The notes beneath the pieces are model-generated. The model was not told the DNA's origin and did not search any database. It was given only the letters and a program-made list of their open reading frames with translations. Below, piece after piece: positions 44,001 through 52,521 of a stretch of DNA of 64,000 nt (position 1 is its first letter; the number at the start of each line of letters is the position of its first letter). Location: NCBI RefSeq assembly GCF_001552195.1, contig NZ_BCQS01000012.1:248001-312000 (forward strand), written 5' to 3'. The stretch is from Actinomadura latina NBRC 106108 (GTDB lineage Bacteria > Actinomycetota > Actinomycetes > Streptosporangiales > Streptosporangiaceae). Position numbers and translations under genes: made by a program.

Positions 44001-44839
44001 GAGCCGGAGTTGATGGCGAGCAGCCAGTCGTGGTTCGGCCAGTAGCGCAGGACGACGGTGAACGGCAGCTTGATGTACTCGGCGCCGGCGGCGGACGCTT
44101 CGTGGAGGCGTTCGGGGGACGTGAAGACGGGCACGACCGTGGAGCCGTCGACCTCGCGGGTCTGCCACGGGAAGCCGGGACGGCCCGGACGCAGCGTGAA
44201 GTCCATGTCGTCCGGGACGGGCAGCAGGACGTCGGTGTCCGCGAGCGTCTGCAGGAACAGGTCGTGGTCGTTGTTGGAGGCCGCGCGCAGCAGTTCGCGT
44301 TCGACGTCGTTGGCGGGCTGGAACTCGGGGCGGGGCGACTGCCGGGGCAGGTCGCGGTGCTGGTCGCGGAGCTCCTCCCAGGGGGCGGGCGCGCGGCCGA
44401 CCTGCGGGGGGCGGCCGTCGCCCTCGGCCACCTGGCGGACGAACCAGGCCGGCATCCGCGCCTCGATGGGCAGGACGGTGCCGACGCCGTGGGCGGGCGC
44501 GTCGATGGCGAGCCACCAGCGGGCGTCCGGCCACGTCTCGGCGATGTCGCCGAACCGCACGGTCATGAAGTGCTGGTAGGACGGCCCCAGGCAGGCGCGC
44601 ATCGCCGAGGCCGAGGTGTAGACGAGGACGTGGACGCGGCCGTCCTCTTCCTGCGTCGGCCACGACGGCTGCGCCTCGTTGGCGAGCACGCCGTCCACCA
44701 GTTCGGGCGGGACGGGGACGACGAGCTCGCTGTCCGCGAGGAGGCGGAAGTAGCTCTCCTGGTCCCCGGCCCGTACGGTCTCCTGCAGTCGGTGTTCCAG
44801 CTCCGACGTGGGTCGCCACGCGTCGGCCACGGTCGCCAC
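41024..44839 (-). CDS. Giant multi-SseB-domain protein with collagen-like linker
   Basis: A 1271-residue protein. Three SseB-type domains lie at about 12-135, 178-300 and 312-430, each starting with a helix like ND-VE-LL and containing VLVP and VFTS strands. Residues 430-980 are Gly/Pro/Ala/Ser-rich and collagen-like, with a long repeat seen twice (cores AYLGDGTHEALRAS and TYLGDGTHDALRAS). A fourth SseB-type domain is at about 985-1100 and an unrecognised 150-residue domain ends the protein (GVYVIRWPAY, GGGFAPGSAGSIREYKVD). No signal peptide. GTG at 44839 has GGAGGAAACAGGGG. The known SseB role (enhanced serine sensitivity) is uninformative here. Confidence 0.8.
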   Translation of the reverse strand: MATVADAWRPTSELEHRLQETVRAGDQESYFRLLADSELVVPVPPELVDGVLANEAQPSWPTQEEDGRVHVLVYTSASAMRACLGPSYQHFMTVRFGDIAETWPDARWWLAIDAPAHGVGTVLPIEARMPAWFVRQVAEGDGRPPQVGRAPAPWEELRDQHRDLPRQSPRPEFQPANDVERELLRAASNNDHDLFLQTLADTDVLLPVPDDMDFTLRPGRPGFPWQTREVDGSTVVPVFTSPERLHEASAAGAEYIKLPFTVVLRYWPNHDWLLAINSGSPAGGTVLAQQLPGLATWADQRAAQRMTDNFEPQNDVEQRLLDLARRRDTDAFYKTLLGAQVLVPAETDTPWGIVPGDPDFPWRPVPVHGRTSIQVFTSLKWMNEAMGSSRFIMPSLHEMVAAWPDTDWTLVLNPGTPIDASMPGDQIRTLRGPATPPSASTPPPPETPAVPVAPAVPPAVPSAGTPGHAVPPTEPATGVPAGPKTPNIGTPGVPTGEGPADRPAETPHSPGPEPARHATPPQQGTSDISGGVAGQPGIHDTTSGAQPGQPTGSPQPGTPGDTGPSTMSGTPAGPGHPAGAPGFPHEGISGNASPSSTPGLSGSPEDPAGAPGSPHEGLSGGAGASGMPGGVDSSSTPGVGQGTSAYLGDGTHEALRASDDAVGLSGGRDAGQPGYQTGTPEQGSANGVIGTAGGHGAPNTAPHPELGHHAGAPGASSMSGAADSSGTPGAGQEPSTYLGDGTHDALRASGEAAGLGAAAPGSTGGRDAGEPGASPEGVTGGSPGGPGTHGAAPRPEGGHHAGTPHEGIAGASGGEAVSPYPGVPGGASPSGMGGDRDVVSGGAAGRHAGSPPEGALNGADAPDVAGGAGPSGAPGTESGVYSGEGAYGALGASDASGAAGPSGGRHAGAPREHGADASDVADGGHGVDAIGAPGTGPQLRAVGAVFEPGNRIDQELYEAAVGGDSDAFLRVLLNANVLVPIPAAAPLEVTPMQREFRWDAALRSETAVQVFTSLVRLREVLPESRFVYADFRELIGAWPRDDWTMLLNPGTRIGASLQGEQVRALSEWAVRVGLVRARPEVPLPPPRPEPVPAESPDDLDDRVSSLTIMQKVVPHGHVAWYLEQGYDRVGGFVHSTGDVAELQTPGQLYEALGLLYDGSPFSPSDEGVYVIRWPAYCPDLYRIPFGGRDEAELAAWGDAGWVVERAPFLGGGFAPGSAGSIREYKVDSVRLPYGAEMYYLGHDRSEQFVAMYDPDRLAWLRPEANGREAAQ
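42140..43560 (-). repeat. Coding tandem repeats in the collagen-like linker
   Basis: The linker of the multi-SseB gene carries degenerate repeats built on TPG, GAPG and PHEG motifs; two long related copies centre near 42620 and 42890. Base composition stays GC-rich but codon use is dominated by Gly/Pro/Ala/Ser. Such tracts often vary in length between strains. Confidence 0.6.
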
Positions 44840-44940
44840 CCCCTGTTTCCTCCGTGCTCGTCCCCACGCGACTGCCTACGCTACATGGGCGAACAGGACC
44901 AAAGAGCATAATCACCTGACTGCTCGCGGGTGCGTGCAGG

Positions 44941-46194
44941 TCAGCGCGCTGTCAGCCCGGCGAGGGCGGTCAGCAGCCGGTCGATGTGCTCCTCGCTCGT
45001 ACCGAGTCCGAGGCTAGCGCGGACGGCGGTCCCGTCCCCGCCCGCCAGGTGCCGGACGAAGGGGTGCGCGCAGAACCGCCCGTCCCGGACGCCGATGCCG
45101 TGCTCCTCCGACAGGGTAAGCGCCACGTCGCGCGCGTTCCAGCCGTCCACGGTGAACGACACGATCCCGACGCGCGGCGCCCGGTCGCCCCAGAGTGACA
45201 GTTCTCGCACATGCGGGAGGGCGGAGAGCCCGGTCCGGAGCCGTCCGACCAGGGCCGCCTCATGGATGGCGAGGTCCTCCCAGAGGGGGGACAGGGTTTC
45301 GCAGGCGGCGGCCAGCGCGATGGCTCCGAGGACGTTCGGTGAGCCCGCTTCGTGCCGCTGCTCCGCGGCGGGCGCCCACCGGGTCGCCGCGCCGACCGCC
45401 GCGCTCGCCCCGCCGCCCTTGAGGTACGGGCCGGCGGCGCGCAGCCAGTCGGCGCGGCCGGCGAGGACGCCGGCGCCGAACGGCGCGTACAGCTTGTGGC
45501 CGGAGAACGCGGCGTAGTCCAGGCCGAGCGCCGTCATGTCGAGCGGACGGTGCGGGACGAGCTGCGCCGCGTCCACCGCGATGCGGGCGCCGTTGCGGTG
45601 CGCGGCCCGCGCCAGCTCCTCGATGGGCCACAGCTCGCCGGTGACGTTGGACGCGGCCGTGACGACGAGCAGCCGCGACCCGATCGGGCAGGCGCGCAGC
45701 GCGCGGTCGGCGGCGGAGATCGCCTCGGCCGGGGTGGCGGGCGCGGGCAGCCGCACGGCCCGCTTCCACGGCAGCAGCGACGCGTGGTGCTCGGTCTCGA
45801 AGACGACGACGCTCGTCCCTGCGGGGACGGCGTGCGCGAGCAGGTTCATCGAGTCGGTCGTGTTGCGGGTGAACACGACCGCCGACCGCCGCCACGCCCC
45901 GAGGAACGCGCGGACGGTCTCGCGGGCCTCCTCGTACGCGCGCGTCGTGACCTGGGACGCGTAGCCCGCCCCGCGGTGGACGCTGCTGTAGTACGGCAGC
46001 GCGCGGGCGACGGCCTCCTGCACCGCCTCCAGGCAGGGCGCGCTGGCGGCGTAGTCGAAGTTGGCGTAGGGGACGTGGCCGCCGTCCCGCAGCGGCACCG
46101 GGACGTCCGCCCCGACAATGCGCGGAATCCGGCGAACCCGGACCCCCTCGGGGCGCGTCACAGCAGGCGTGATGGGGGAGAGCAGTGTGGGCAT
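44941..46194 (-). CDS. Aminotransferase class V / cysteine desulfurase-like enzyme under SAM-IV control
   Basis: A 417-residue PLP enzyme of the NifS/SufS/Csd type. NFDYAASAP near 45, FTRNTTDSMNLLAHA near 108, ETEHHASLLPWK near 132, PLP-Asp region IAVDAAQLVPHRP near 205, and the PLP-lysine motif FSGHKLYAPFGAG near 231. A Cys lies in the expected catalytic loop (DGRFCAHPFVRHL). It is not in a suf operon. A SAM-IV riboswitch upstream implies a role in supplying sulfur for methionine or SAM-linked metabolism (inference). ATG at 46194 has GGAAGG. Confidence 0.88.
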   Translation of the reverse strand: MPTLLSPITPAVTRPEGVRVRRIPRIVGADVPVPLRDGGHVPYANFDYAASAPCLEAVQEAVARALPYYSSVHRGAGYASQVTTRAYEEARETVRAFLGAWRRSAVVFTRNTTDSMNLLAHAVPAGTSVVVFETEHHASLLPWKRAVRLPAPATPAEAISAADRALRACPIGSRLLVVTAASNVTGELWPIEELARAAHRNGARIAVDAAQLVPHRPLDMTALGLDYAAFSGHKLYAPFGAGVLAGRADWLRAAGPYLKGGGASAAVGAATRWAPAAEQRHEAGSPNVLGAIALAAACETLSPLWEDLAIHEAALVGRLRTGLSALPHVRELSLWGDRAPRVGIVSFTVDGWNARDVALTLSEEHGIGVRDGRFCAHPFVRHLAGGDGTAVRASLGLGTSEEHIDRLLTALAGLTAR

Positions 46195-46229
46195 ACCGGG
46201 ACCTTCCGGGCCAGGGACCCCGGATGACA

Positions 46230-46352
46230 GGTCGGGATCCGCGCTTGCCGGAACGCGGAACCGCGTCCGGCCAGGTCCTCACCCGGGGCACCCCATCGCG
46301 GACGAAGGGTTGCCGGCCAGCAAGCCGGGGCTTGACGCTGGCGCTCATGACC
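46230..46352 (-). promoter_or_regulatory. SAM-IV riboswitch
   Basis: Minus-strand RNA starts GGTCATGAGCGCC at 46352 and continues with the SAM-IV core: GTCAAGCCCCGGCTTGC, CCGGCAACCC, then GGGGTGCCCCGGGTGA and the closing GGACC (about 46275). A further hairpin with GCGG-TT-CCGC follows at about 46246-46270. It sits 40-160 bases before the aminotransferase start; high SAM should turn that gene down. The 3' boundary is approximate. Confidence 0.9.
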
Positions 46353-46402
46353 TAGTGCGGAATCATATACGGGTGCGGTCGGGGATCAAGCTGGAGGAAG
46401 CG

Positions 46403-46774
46403 ATGCGGTACGGGGTGGTTCGGGCGCTGGCCGGAGGTGCGTTGGTGCTCGGCACCCTGAGCGGGTGCGGGATGCTGGGCGGCAACTCCGGCCAGGTGTG
46501 CACCGACACGAAGAAGGCGTTCGAGCAGTACGTCACGCAGGTCAGGAGCATCCCGGCGGCCGAGCCGGCGCAGTGGCGGCAGCCGACCGAGCGGCTCGCG
46601 GGACGGCTGGACGGGCTGGCGAAGAAGGCCGGCGACGGAGACCTGAAGAAGGCGCTGGAGGCGGAGGCGGGCAGGCTGCGCGCCGCCGCCCCCGCCGTCG
46701 GCGCCGGCGACGTCTCCCAGCTCAGCGCCGTGATGAAGGAGGCCCCGGCCAGGATCGGCAAGGCCTGCGACTAG
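46403..46774 (+). CDS. Small lipoprotein
   Basis: A 123-residue predicted lipoprotein. Signal with lipobox LSGC (Cys about 22), followed by GMLGGNSGQVC and a helical domain (KKAFEQYVTQVR, LAGRLDGLAKKAG, SAVMKEAPARIGKACD) with two cysteines that could pair. No known family recognised. GGAGG lies four bases before ATG at 46403. Divergent from the SAM-IV-controlled gene. Confidence 0.78.
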   Translation: MRYGVVRALAGGALVLGTLSGCGMLGGNSGQVCTDTKKAFEQYVTQVRSIPAAEPAQWRQPTERLAGRLDGLAKKAGDGDLKKALEAEAGRLRAAAPAVGAGDVSQLSAVMKEAPARIGKACD

Positions 46775-46823
46775 CGGCCCGGGGCGGCGGTCCCCGCTCG
46801 TGGCCGGGCAGGGACCGCGCAGG

Positions 46824-49487
46824 TCAGCCGTTGGGCCCTGTGGGGCCGCCGCCGTCGCCGGTGCCGCCTCCGCCGGTGCCTCCGCCGCCGCCGTCACCAC
46901 CACCACCACTACCACCGCCGCCGTCACCGCCGCCCCCGCCGTTCGGGGGCTCGATGATGGTCGGCAGTCCGGTCGGCGGTGTCGGGAGGTTGGGCTCCTC
47001 CGTGGTCGGCGGCGGTCCGGACGGCTCGGTCGTGCGCGGCGGCTCCGTCCGGCCCGGCGTGCTGGGGCCGGACGGCCGCTCGTAGCCGCCGCCCGGCCGC
47101 ATCGACGGCTCCCCGAACGACTTCGGCGCGTAGTCCTTGATGTTGACGGCTTCAGCCATGTAGGTGCGCCAGATCTGCGCGGGCAGCTGCCCGCCGTACG
47201 CGCCGTAGCCGGGGATGTTCAGCGGCTTGTTGTCGCTGCGGAACATCGCGACCGACGTCGCCATCTGCGGGATGTACCCGTTGAACCAGATCGCCTTGCC
47301 CTCGTCCGTCGTGCCGGTCTTGCCCGCGACGTCGCGGCCGTCCGGGAGCTGCGCGTTCGTCCCGGTACCGCCCTGGACGACCTTCTCCATCGCATACGTC
47401 GCGTCCCGCGCGTTCTGCGCGCTCAGCGCCCGGTTCCCCTTCTCGGTGAACGTGCGCTTCTCGTTCTCGTTGTCGGTGACGGACTTCACCACGAACGGCG
47501 TCCGATGCACGCCCTCGGACGCGAACGTCGCGTACACCCCCGCCTGCTGGACGGGGTGCAGCGACACGATGCCGAGCGGGAACGTGGCCGCGTTCCGCTG
47601 GTCCTTGGTCATCTGCGACGCCGGGATGCCCATCTTCTCGGCCATCTCGGCGATCTTCTCGTTGCCGACGTCCTGGCCGAGGTTGACGTAGGCGGTGTTG
47701 ATCGAGTGCTCGGTGGCGGTGACGAGGTTCACCGACCCGAAGCTCTCGTTGCTGTCGTTGTGGAGGGAATGGCCGCCGAACGTCTGCGGCGAGCTGCCGT
47801 CGTAGGTGGTGCTGAGCGACCGGCCGTCCCGCAGCGCGGCGGCGAGCGCGATCGGCTTGAACCCGGACCCGGCCTGCGCCCACTCGCCGAAGGCGCTGCT
47901 CAGCGCCTCCTCCAGGTAGCCGCGGCCGCCGTAGAAGGCGAGCACCTGCCCGGTGGACGGGTCGACGGACACGGCCCCGGTGCGGATCTTCTTGCTCATC
48001 CCGTCCGGGGTGTTCTGCGCCACGGCCTGCTTCATCGCGTCCATCAGCCGCTTGTCGAACGTCGTGGTGATCTTCAGCCCGCTGCGGTTGATCTCGTCCT
48101 CGCTGTAGCCGCGGCGCTCGGTGAGCTCCTTCTTGGCCACGTTGACCATGTAGCCCCTCTGGCCCTTGAGGACGTCGGTGATCTTCTGCTTGACCGGCGT
48201 GGGGAACTCCATGGCGGCGGCGTCGGCGGACGTCAGGTAGCCGTCCTGCACCATGTTGCCGACGACGGCGCGCCACCGCTGCTCGGCGCGGACGCGCTGG
48301 TCGCCGGTCGGGTCGGAGAAGTTGCTCGGCTGCTGGATCGCCGCCGCGAGGAAGGCGCCCTCGGCGGGGGTCAGGTCGGAGACGTCCTTGTCGTAGTAGG
48401 CGTGCGCGGCGGCCTGCACCCCGTAGGCGTTGCGCCCGAAGTAGATCGTGTTGAGGTACTGCTCCAGGATCCAGTCCTTGGGCTTCTCCCGGTCGACCTT
48501 CAGCGCGACCATGACCTCCTTGAGCTTGCGGGTGACCGAGCGCTCCTTGCCGATGCCGCCGTAGTAGTTGCGGACCATCTGCTGCGTGATCGTGGACCCG
48601 CCCTGCAGCTGCTTGCCGGTCACCGTGGACCAGAACGCCCGCGTGGTGCCCTCGACTGATACGCCGGGATCTTGGTAGAAGCTGTCGTTCTCCGCCGCGA
48701 TGACCGCGTTGCGGGTGCTCTCGGGGACGCGGTCGAGCTCGACGGCGTCCCGGTTGATGCCGGTCTTGGCGATCTGTGTCTTGCCGTCGGAGTAGTAGAA
48801 GGTCGGACCCTGCGCGATCGCCTTCTCCTGCGGGGACGGCACGGGGGTGAACAGGTACGCGACGCCGAACGCGGCGAGGAAGAACCCGATGAACCCGAGC
48901 AGGGTGAACAACGTCCGGCGCAGCAGCCGCGATCTGCGGCTCCGCGGCTTGCCGCGGCGCTTCCCGCCGCCGTCTCCACCGCCGGCGCCGCCGGGCGGGG
49001 GCGGTCCGCCATGCTGGGACGATCCGTGCTGGGACGAGGCGGCGGGCATGGTCTTGGTATCACCCGTGACCGGCGCTTCAACACCATCGGCCGCCGGTTC
49101 ACCCGAATCCTCAGGGGACTCGCCGCTCTCGCCGGGTTTCTCCGCCTCGCCCGCATCATCCGATTCGGCGGCGGCCGTTCCGGCCTCGGCCGATTCCGCG
49201 GCAGGCGTTTCCGCATCAGGTGATTCGGTGCCAGGTGATTCGGTGCCAGGCGATTCGGCGGCATCGTCGGCGAAGTCGGGCGCTTCGCCCTCCTTGTCGC
49301 CGTTCTGTGATTTGTCTCGCACGTCCGGGAATTCCGTGTCGCGGGCGGATTCGCCGGTGTCCTCGGTCAGCGTGCCGGTCGCCGGTCCGTCCGCGCCGGC
49401 CGGTGCCCCGGCCCCGGTGCCGTGCCGGTCCACCTCGGAAGGCCCGGCGGGCGCGTCGCCCTCCGGGCCCTTTTCGCTGTCGCTCAC
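46824..49487 (-). CDS. Class A penicillin-binding protein (PBP1A-type)
   Basis: An 887-residue bifunctional peptidoglycan synthase. The cytosolic N-terminus (1-190) is acidic and Glu/Ser/Pro-rich with an ESPGT repeat; membrane helix at about 192-213. GT51 glycosyltransferase about 235-420, with AAENDSFY and GGSTITQQMVRN. Transpeptidase about 490-800: SxxK in AGSGFKP, SxN in HSINTAY, KTG in AGKTGTTDEG. The tail (about 810-887) is Pro/Thr-rich then almost pure Gly with Asp. GTG at 49487. All catalytic motifs are intact. Confidence 0.95.
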   Translation of the reverse strand: MSDSEKGPEGDAPAGPSEVDRHGTGAGAPAGADGPATGTLTEDTGESARDTEFPDVRDKSQNGDKEGEAPDFADDAAESPGTESPGTESPDAETPAAESAEAGTAAAESDDAGEAEKPGESGESPEDSGEPAADGVEAPVTGDTKTMPAASSQHGSSQHGGPPPPGGAGGGDGGGKRRGKPRSRRSRLLRRTLFTLLGFIGFFLAAFGVAYLFTPVPSPQEKAIAQGPTFYYSDGKTQIAKTGINRDAVELDRVPESTRNAVIAAENDSFYQDPGVSVEGTTRAFWSTVTGKQLQGGSTITQQMVRNYYGGIGKERSVTRKLKEVMVALKVDREKPKDWILEQYLNTIYFGRNAYGVQAAAHAYYDKDVSDLTPAEGAFLAAAIQQPSNFSDPTGDQRVRAEQRWRAVVGNMVQDGYLTSADAAAMEFPTPVKQKITDVLKGQRGYMVNVAKKELTERRGYSEDEINRSGLKITTTFDKRLMDAMKQAVAQNTPDGMSKKIRTGAVSVDPSTGQVLAFYGGRGYLEEALSSAFGEWAQAGSGFKPIALAAALRDGRSLSTTYDGSSPQTFGGHSLHNDSNESFGSVNLVTATEHSINTAYVNLGQDVGNEKIAEMAEKMGIPASQMTKDQRNAATFPLGIVSLHPVQQAGVYATFASEGVHRTPFVVKSVTDNENEKRTFTEKGNRALSAQNARDATYAMEKVVQGGTGTNAQLPDGRDVAGKTGTTDEGKAIWFNGYIPQMATSVAMFRSDNKPLNIPGYGAYGGQLPAQIWRTYMAEAVNIKDYAPKSFGEPSMRPGGGYERPSGPSTPGRTEPPRTTEPSGPPPTTEEPNLPTPPTGLPTIIEPPNGGGGGDGGGGSGGGGDGGGGGTGGGGTGDGGGPTGPNG

Positions 49488-49643
49488 AAGCCCCCCGTGA
49501 TTAATGCGTCACCGACGATACCTGAGGGGACACGTGCGTCGGCCGCCCAATGCGCAACCCCACGGACTCCCAATAGGAGGACGGGTGATCCGGCCCGCCG
49601 GTTGTCGTGCCGGGCGCCGCGATGGCGGCTTTCCGTGAACGCC

Positions 49644-49677
49644 GAGCGGCGGGGCCCCACCGGGTGCCCCGCCGCTC
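49644..49677 (-). terminator. Terminator after the FKBP gene
   Basis: A perfect 12-bp stem GAGCGGCGGGGC/GCCCCGCCGCTC with a 10-base loop, about 50 bases past the FKBP stop and before the PBP start. No U-tract. Confidence 0.75.
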
Positions 49678-49727
49678 GCACATCGTCCCTCAGGCGATCC
49701 CGCCCGCGCGGCCGTGCCGCGCCCGGC

Positions 49728-50882
49728 TCACTTCTGGATCTTCGCGATGACGTCCACCACGAACACCAGGGTGTCGTCGCCCTTGATCTTGGGCGGGCTG
49801 CCCTCCTTGCCGTAGCCCTCCGCGGGCGGCAGCACGAGCAGGACACGGCTGCCGATCTTCGCGCCGGTCAGGCCCTTGTCGAAGCCGGGGATCGTCGCGC
49901 CGGTGCCGATCGGGAAGTTCACGGGCTGCCCGTTGGTCCAGCTGGAGTCGAACTTGTCGCCGCTCTTCCAGATCTTGCCGACGTAGTTCACGATCGCGTC
50001 GTCGCCCTTGGCGAGCGCCGGCCCGTTGCCCTGAATCACCGTCTTGACCTGCAGCTTGTCCGGGGCGTCCGCGTCCGGAATGGTGATCTTGGGCTCCTTG
50101 GCGCCCTTGTCCTCCACCTTCGGCAGGTTCTTGTCGTCCAGCTTCTGGGCGGTGCCCTCCGGCTTCGGGTCCTTCGGGACGGCGGCCTGGACGTCCATGA
50201 TGAACACCACCGCGTCCTTGGCGGTGATCTGCTGCGGGCTCAGCTGGCTGAGGTCCTTGGACGGCGGGAGCTGCAGCACGACGCGGCTGCCCACGGTCTT
50301 GCCGACCAGGTTCTTGTCGATCTCCTTCAGGCCGCTCTTGCCGATGACGAGGGGGCGCGGGCCGCTCGGCTGCTGGCCCTGCTGCTGCTCCCAGGTGGAG
50401 CTGACCTTCTCGCTGGTGCTCTTGACGCGCGAGTTCTCCTCGTCCTTGTCCGCGGCCCACTTGTAGGTGGCGAACGAGACGTAGGCGGTGTCGCCCTCGG
50501 CGATCGTGCGGCCGGACCCCTTGATCGGGGTGGTGATCTTCAGCTTCTTCGTCGGCGCGAGCTTGGTCGGGATCTCGACCTTGGGCTCGGACGCGAACTT
50601 GCCGGTCACCTCGATCACCGGATCGGGGCGGTTGACCCACCAGTACACGCCGCCGGTGATCGCCAGCGCGACCACCACGATCCCGGCGATCATCATCAGC
50701 CGCCGGTTGCGCGCCTGCTTGGCGGTGAGCGCGGACGGGGCGGACGGCCGGTTCAGCCCGCTGCCGCGCCCGGCGCTGATGCCGTGCGGGGTGAACTCGG
50801 GGCTGCGGATGCTCTGGGCGTTCGGGATCTTCGCCTTCGCCTTGACCGCCGGCTTGCCCCGGGGCTTGTCATCCTCGGACAT
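49728..50882 (-). CDS. Membrane-anchored double FKBP peptidyl-prolyl isomerase
   Basis: A 384-residue extracytoplasmic folding factor. Basic N-terminus, membrane helix at about 62-85, then two FKBP domains. The first (about 115-240) has a long insertion around DEENSRVKSTSEK and weak active-site conservation. The second (about 275-384) is canonical: VNYVGKIW, FDSSW, PIGTGATIPGFDKGL and VLLVLPPAEGYG. It probably assists folding of exported proteins. ATG at 50882. It lies upstream of the PBP gene but is separated from it by a terminator. Confidence 0.92.
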   Translation of the reverse strand: MSEDDKPRGKPAVKAKAKIPNAQSIRSPEFTPHGISAGRGSGLNRPSAPSALTAKQARNRRLMMIAGIVVVALAITGGVYWWVNRPDPVIEVTGKFASEPKVEIPTKLAPTKKLKITTPIKGSGRTIAEGDTAYVSFATYKWAADKDEENSRVKSTSEKVSSTWEQQQGQQPSGPRPLVIGKSGLKEIDKNLVGKTVGSRVVLQLPPSKDLSQLSPQQITAKDAVVFIMDVQAAVPKDPKPEGTAQKLDDKNLPKVEDKGAKEPKITIPDADAPDKLQVKTVIQGNGPALAKGDDAIVNYVGKIWKSGDKFDSSWTNGQPVNFPIGTGATIPGFDKGLTGAKIGSRVLLVLPPAEGYGKEGSPPKIKGDDTLVFVVDVIAKIQK

Positions 50883-51095
50883 GGTTCCTCACTTGCTCCG
50901 GGTTAGACGACATCGCGAACGTGACCACCCTTCCAGGGCCGGGCTAAGCACAGCGTGAAAACCGTGTAAAGGAGGCCGACCCGCAATCTACCGGTCACGC
51001 GGGGGCCGCGGCGCCGTCCGGCAGGGGACTGGAGAAGCCGCCAGGATATCCCCGCCGGCGGAGTGGCTCGCGCCCTCGGATGGCAGGCTGGTGGA

Positions 51096-51914
51096 ATGCG
51101 CCTCGCGACGTGGAACGTCAACTCGGTGAAGGCCCGGCTGCCGCGCCTTCTCTCCTGGCTGGACGAGACGAAGCCCGACGTCGTCTGCCTGCAGGAGACC
51201 AAGTGCGCCGCCGGCAAGTTCCCGTCCGCCGAGGTGGCCGAACTCGGCTACGCCACCGCCGCGCACGGCGACGGGCGGTGGAACGGAGTCGCGGTTCTTT
51301 CACGGGTCGGCATTGAGGACGTCTCGAAAAGCTTCCACGGTGAGCCCGTATACGAGGGCGAGGCGGAGGCCCAGGCGAAGCTGACCGAACCCGTCCTGCT
51401 CACCCCCGAGGCCCGCGCGATCGGCGCCACCTGCGGCGGGATCCGGGTCTGGTCGCTCTACGCGCCGAACGGCCGCACCCCCGAATCGGCCCACTACCTC
51501 TACAAGCTCGCCTGGTTCGCCGCGTTCCGCGACGCGCTGGCCGCCGAACTGTCCGCCGGGACGCCGCTGGTCGCGACGGGCGACTACAACGTCGCCCCCA
51601 CCGACGACGACGTCTGGGACCCGTCCGTCTTCGTAGGCTCGACCCACGTCACCCCGGCCGAACGCCAGGCACTCGCCGAACTGCGCGACCTCGGCCTCCA
51701 CGACATCGTCCCCACCCCGATGAAAGGCCCGCACCCTTATACCTACTGGGATTACCGGGCCGGGATGTTCCATAAGAACCTCGGCATGCGCATCGACCTC
51801 GTCTATGGGAACGGCGCCTTCGCCGAACGGGTCGAGTCCGCCTACGTGGACCGCGAGGCCCGCAAGGGCAAAGGCCCCTCCGACCACGCCCCGGTCGTCG
51901 TCGACCTCCGCTGA
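51096..51914 (+). CDS. xth: Exodeoxyribonuclease III / AP endonuclease
   Basis: A 272-residue EEP-family DNA repair nuclease that cuts at abasic sites and has 3'-5' exonuclease activity. Motifs: TWNVNSVKAR (residues 5-14), CLQETKC with catalytic Glu near 34, LYAPNGR, GDYNVAPTDDDVW near 164, and SDHAPVVVD at the C-terminus with catalytic Asp-His. Length matches the family. ATG at 51096. Confidence 0.96.
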   Translation: MRLATWNVNSVKARLPRLLSWLDETKPDVVCLQETKCAAGKFPSAEVAELGYATAAHGDGRWNGVAVLSRVGIEDVSKSFHGEPVYEGEAEAQAKLTEPVLLTPEARAIGATCGGIRVWSLYAPNGRTPESAHYLYKLAWFAAFRDALAAELSAGTPLVATGDYNVAPTDDDVWDPSVFVGSTHVTPAERQALAELRDLGLHDIVPTPMKGPHPYTYWDYRAGMFHKNLGMRIDLVYGNGAFAERVESAYVDREARKGKGPSDHAPVVVDLR

Positions 51915-51938
51915 CGTGCGGCAGGTGGGGCGGTACGG

Positions 51939-52511
51939 CTAGCGGCGGGCCAGGAGTCGGCGCTTTCCCGTCGCGGGGACGTCCGATTGGTCCAGGACGG
52001 TGAAACCGGGTGGCAGGAGCGCGGCGGGTTCGCCGGGTGCGAGGCACCATTCGGCGGGTATCCGCGGCCGGTCGCGGCGAACGTCCTCGGTGAACGCCTC
52101 CCAGCCCAGCAGGCCGCCGGGCAGGACGGCCCCGGCCGCGCGCCCGAACACGGCGCGGTCCCAGAACCCGGTGCACAGGACGAGCGCGTAGCCGTCCGGC
52201 GCCGGCCGCCACCGCCCCAGGTCGGCGTGGACGAGAGTGATCAGCGAGTCGAGGCCGCGCCTCCGCGCCTCCGCGCCGAGCCGGTCGAGGGCGACCTCGG
52301 AGATGTCGACGGCCGTCACGCGGCGCCCGGCTCCGGCGGCCGACAGGGCGCTCCCGGACGGCCCCGACGCGAGGTCGAGCACGCCGCCGTCCGGGAATCC
52401 CAGCGCCAGCGCCCGCTCCATCAGCGGATGGACGTGCGACGGCTCGGGGGCGTCCCCGTACTTGCTGTTCCACCGGAGCCTGTCCGGATGCTCGGCCAGC
52501 TCGGGGTCCAT
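51939..52511 (-). CDS. Class I SAM-dependent methyltransferase
   Basis: A 190-residue small-molecule methyltransferase. Motif I VLDLASGPSGSAL (about 44-56), acidic post-I VTAVDISEVALDRL, and motif IV region YALVLCTGFWDR. Substrate unknown; the short N-terminus DRLRWNSKYGD resembles TehB/thiopurine-like enzymes. ATG at 52511 is 10 bases after the next methyltransferase's stop, so both are probably one transcript. Confidence 0.85.
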   Translation of the reverse strand: MDPELAEHPDRLRWNSKYGDAPEPSHVHPLMERALALGFPDGGVLDLASGPSGSALSAAGAGRRVTAVDISEVALDRLGAEARRRGLDSLITLVHADLGRWRPAPDGYALVLCTGFWDRAVFGRAAGAVLPGGLLGWEAFTEDVRRDRPRIPAEWCLAPGEPAALLPPGFTVLDQSDVPATGKRRLLARR

Positions 52512-52521
52512 GCCGTCGACC

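Noticed and set aside
46145..46348. Open frame running through the SAM-IV riboswitch
   Set aside because: The RNA core is conserved and the encoded residues show no similarity to any protein.
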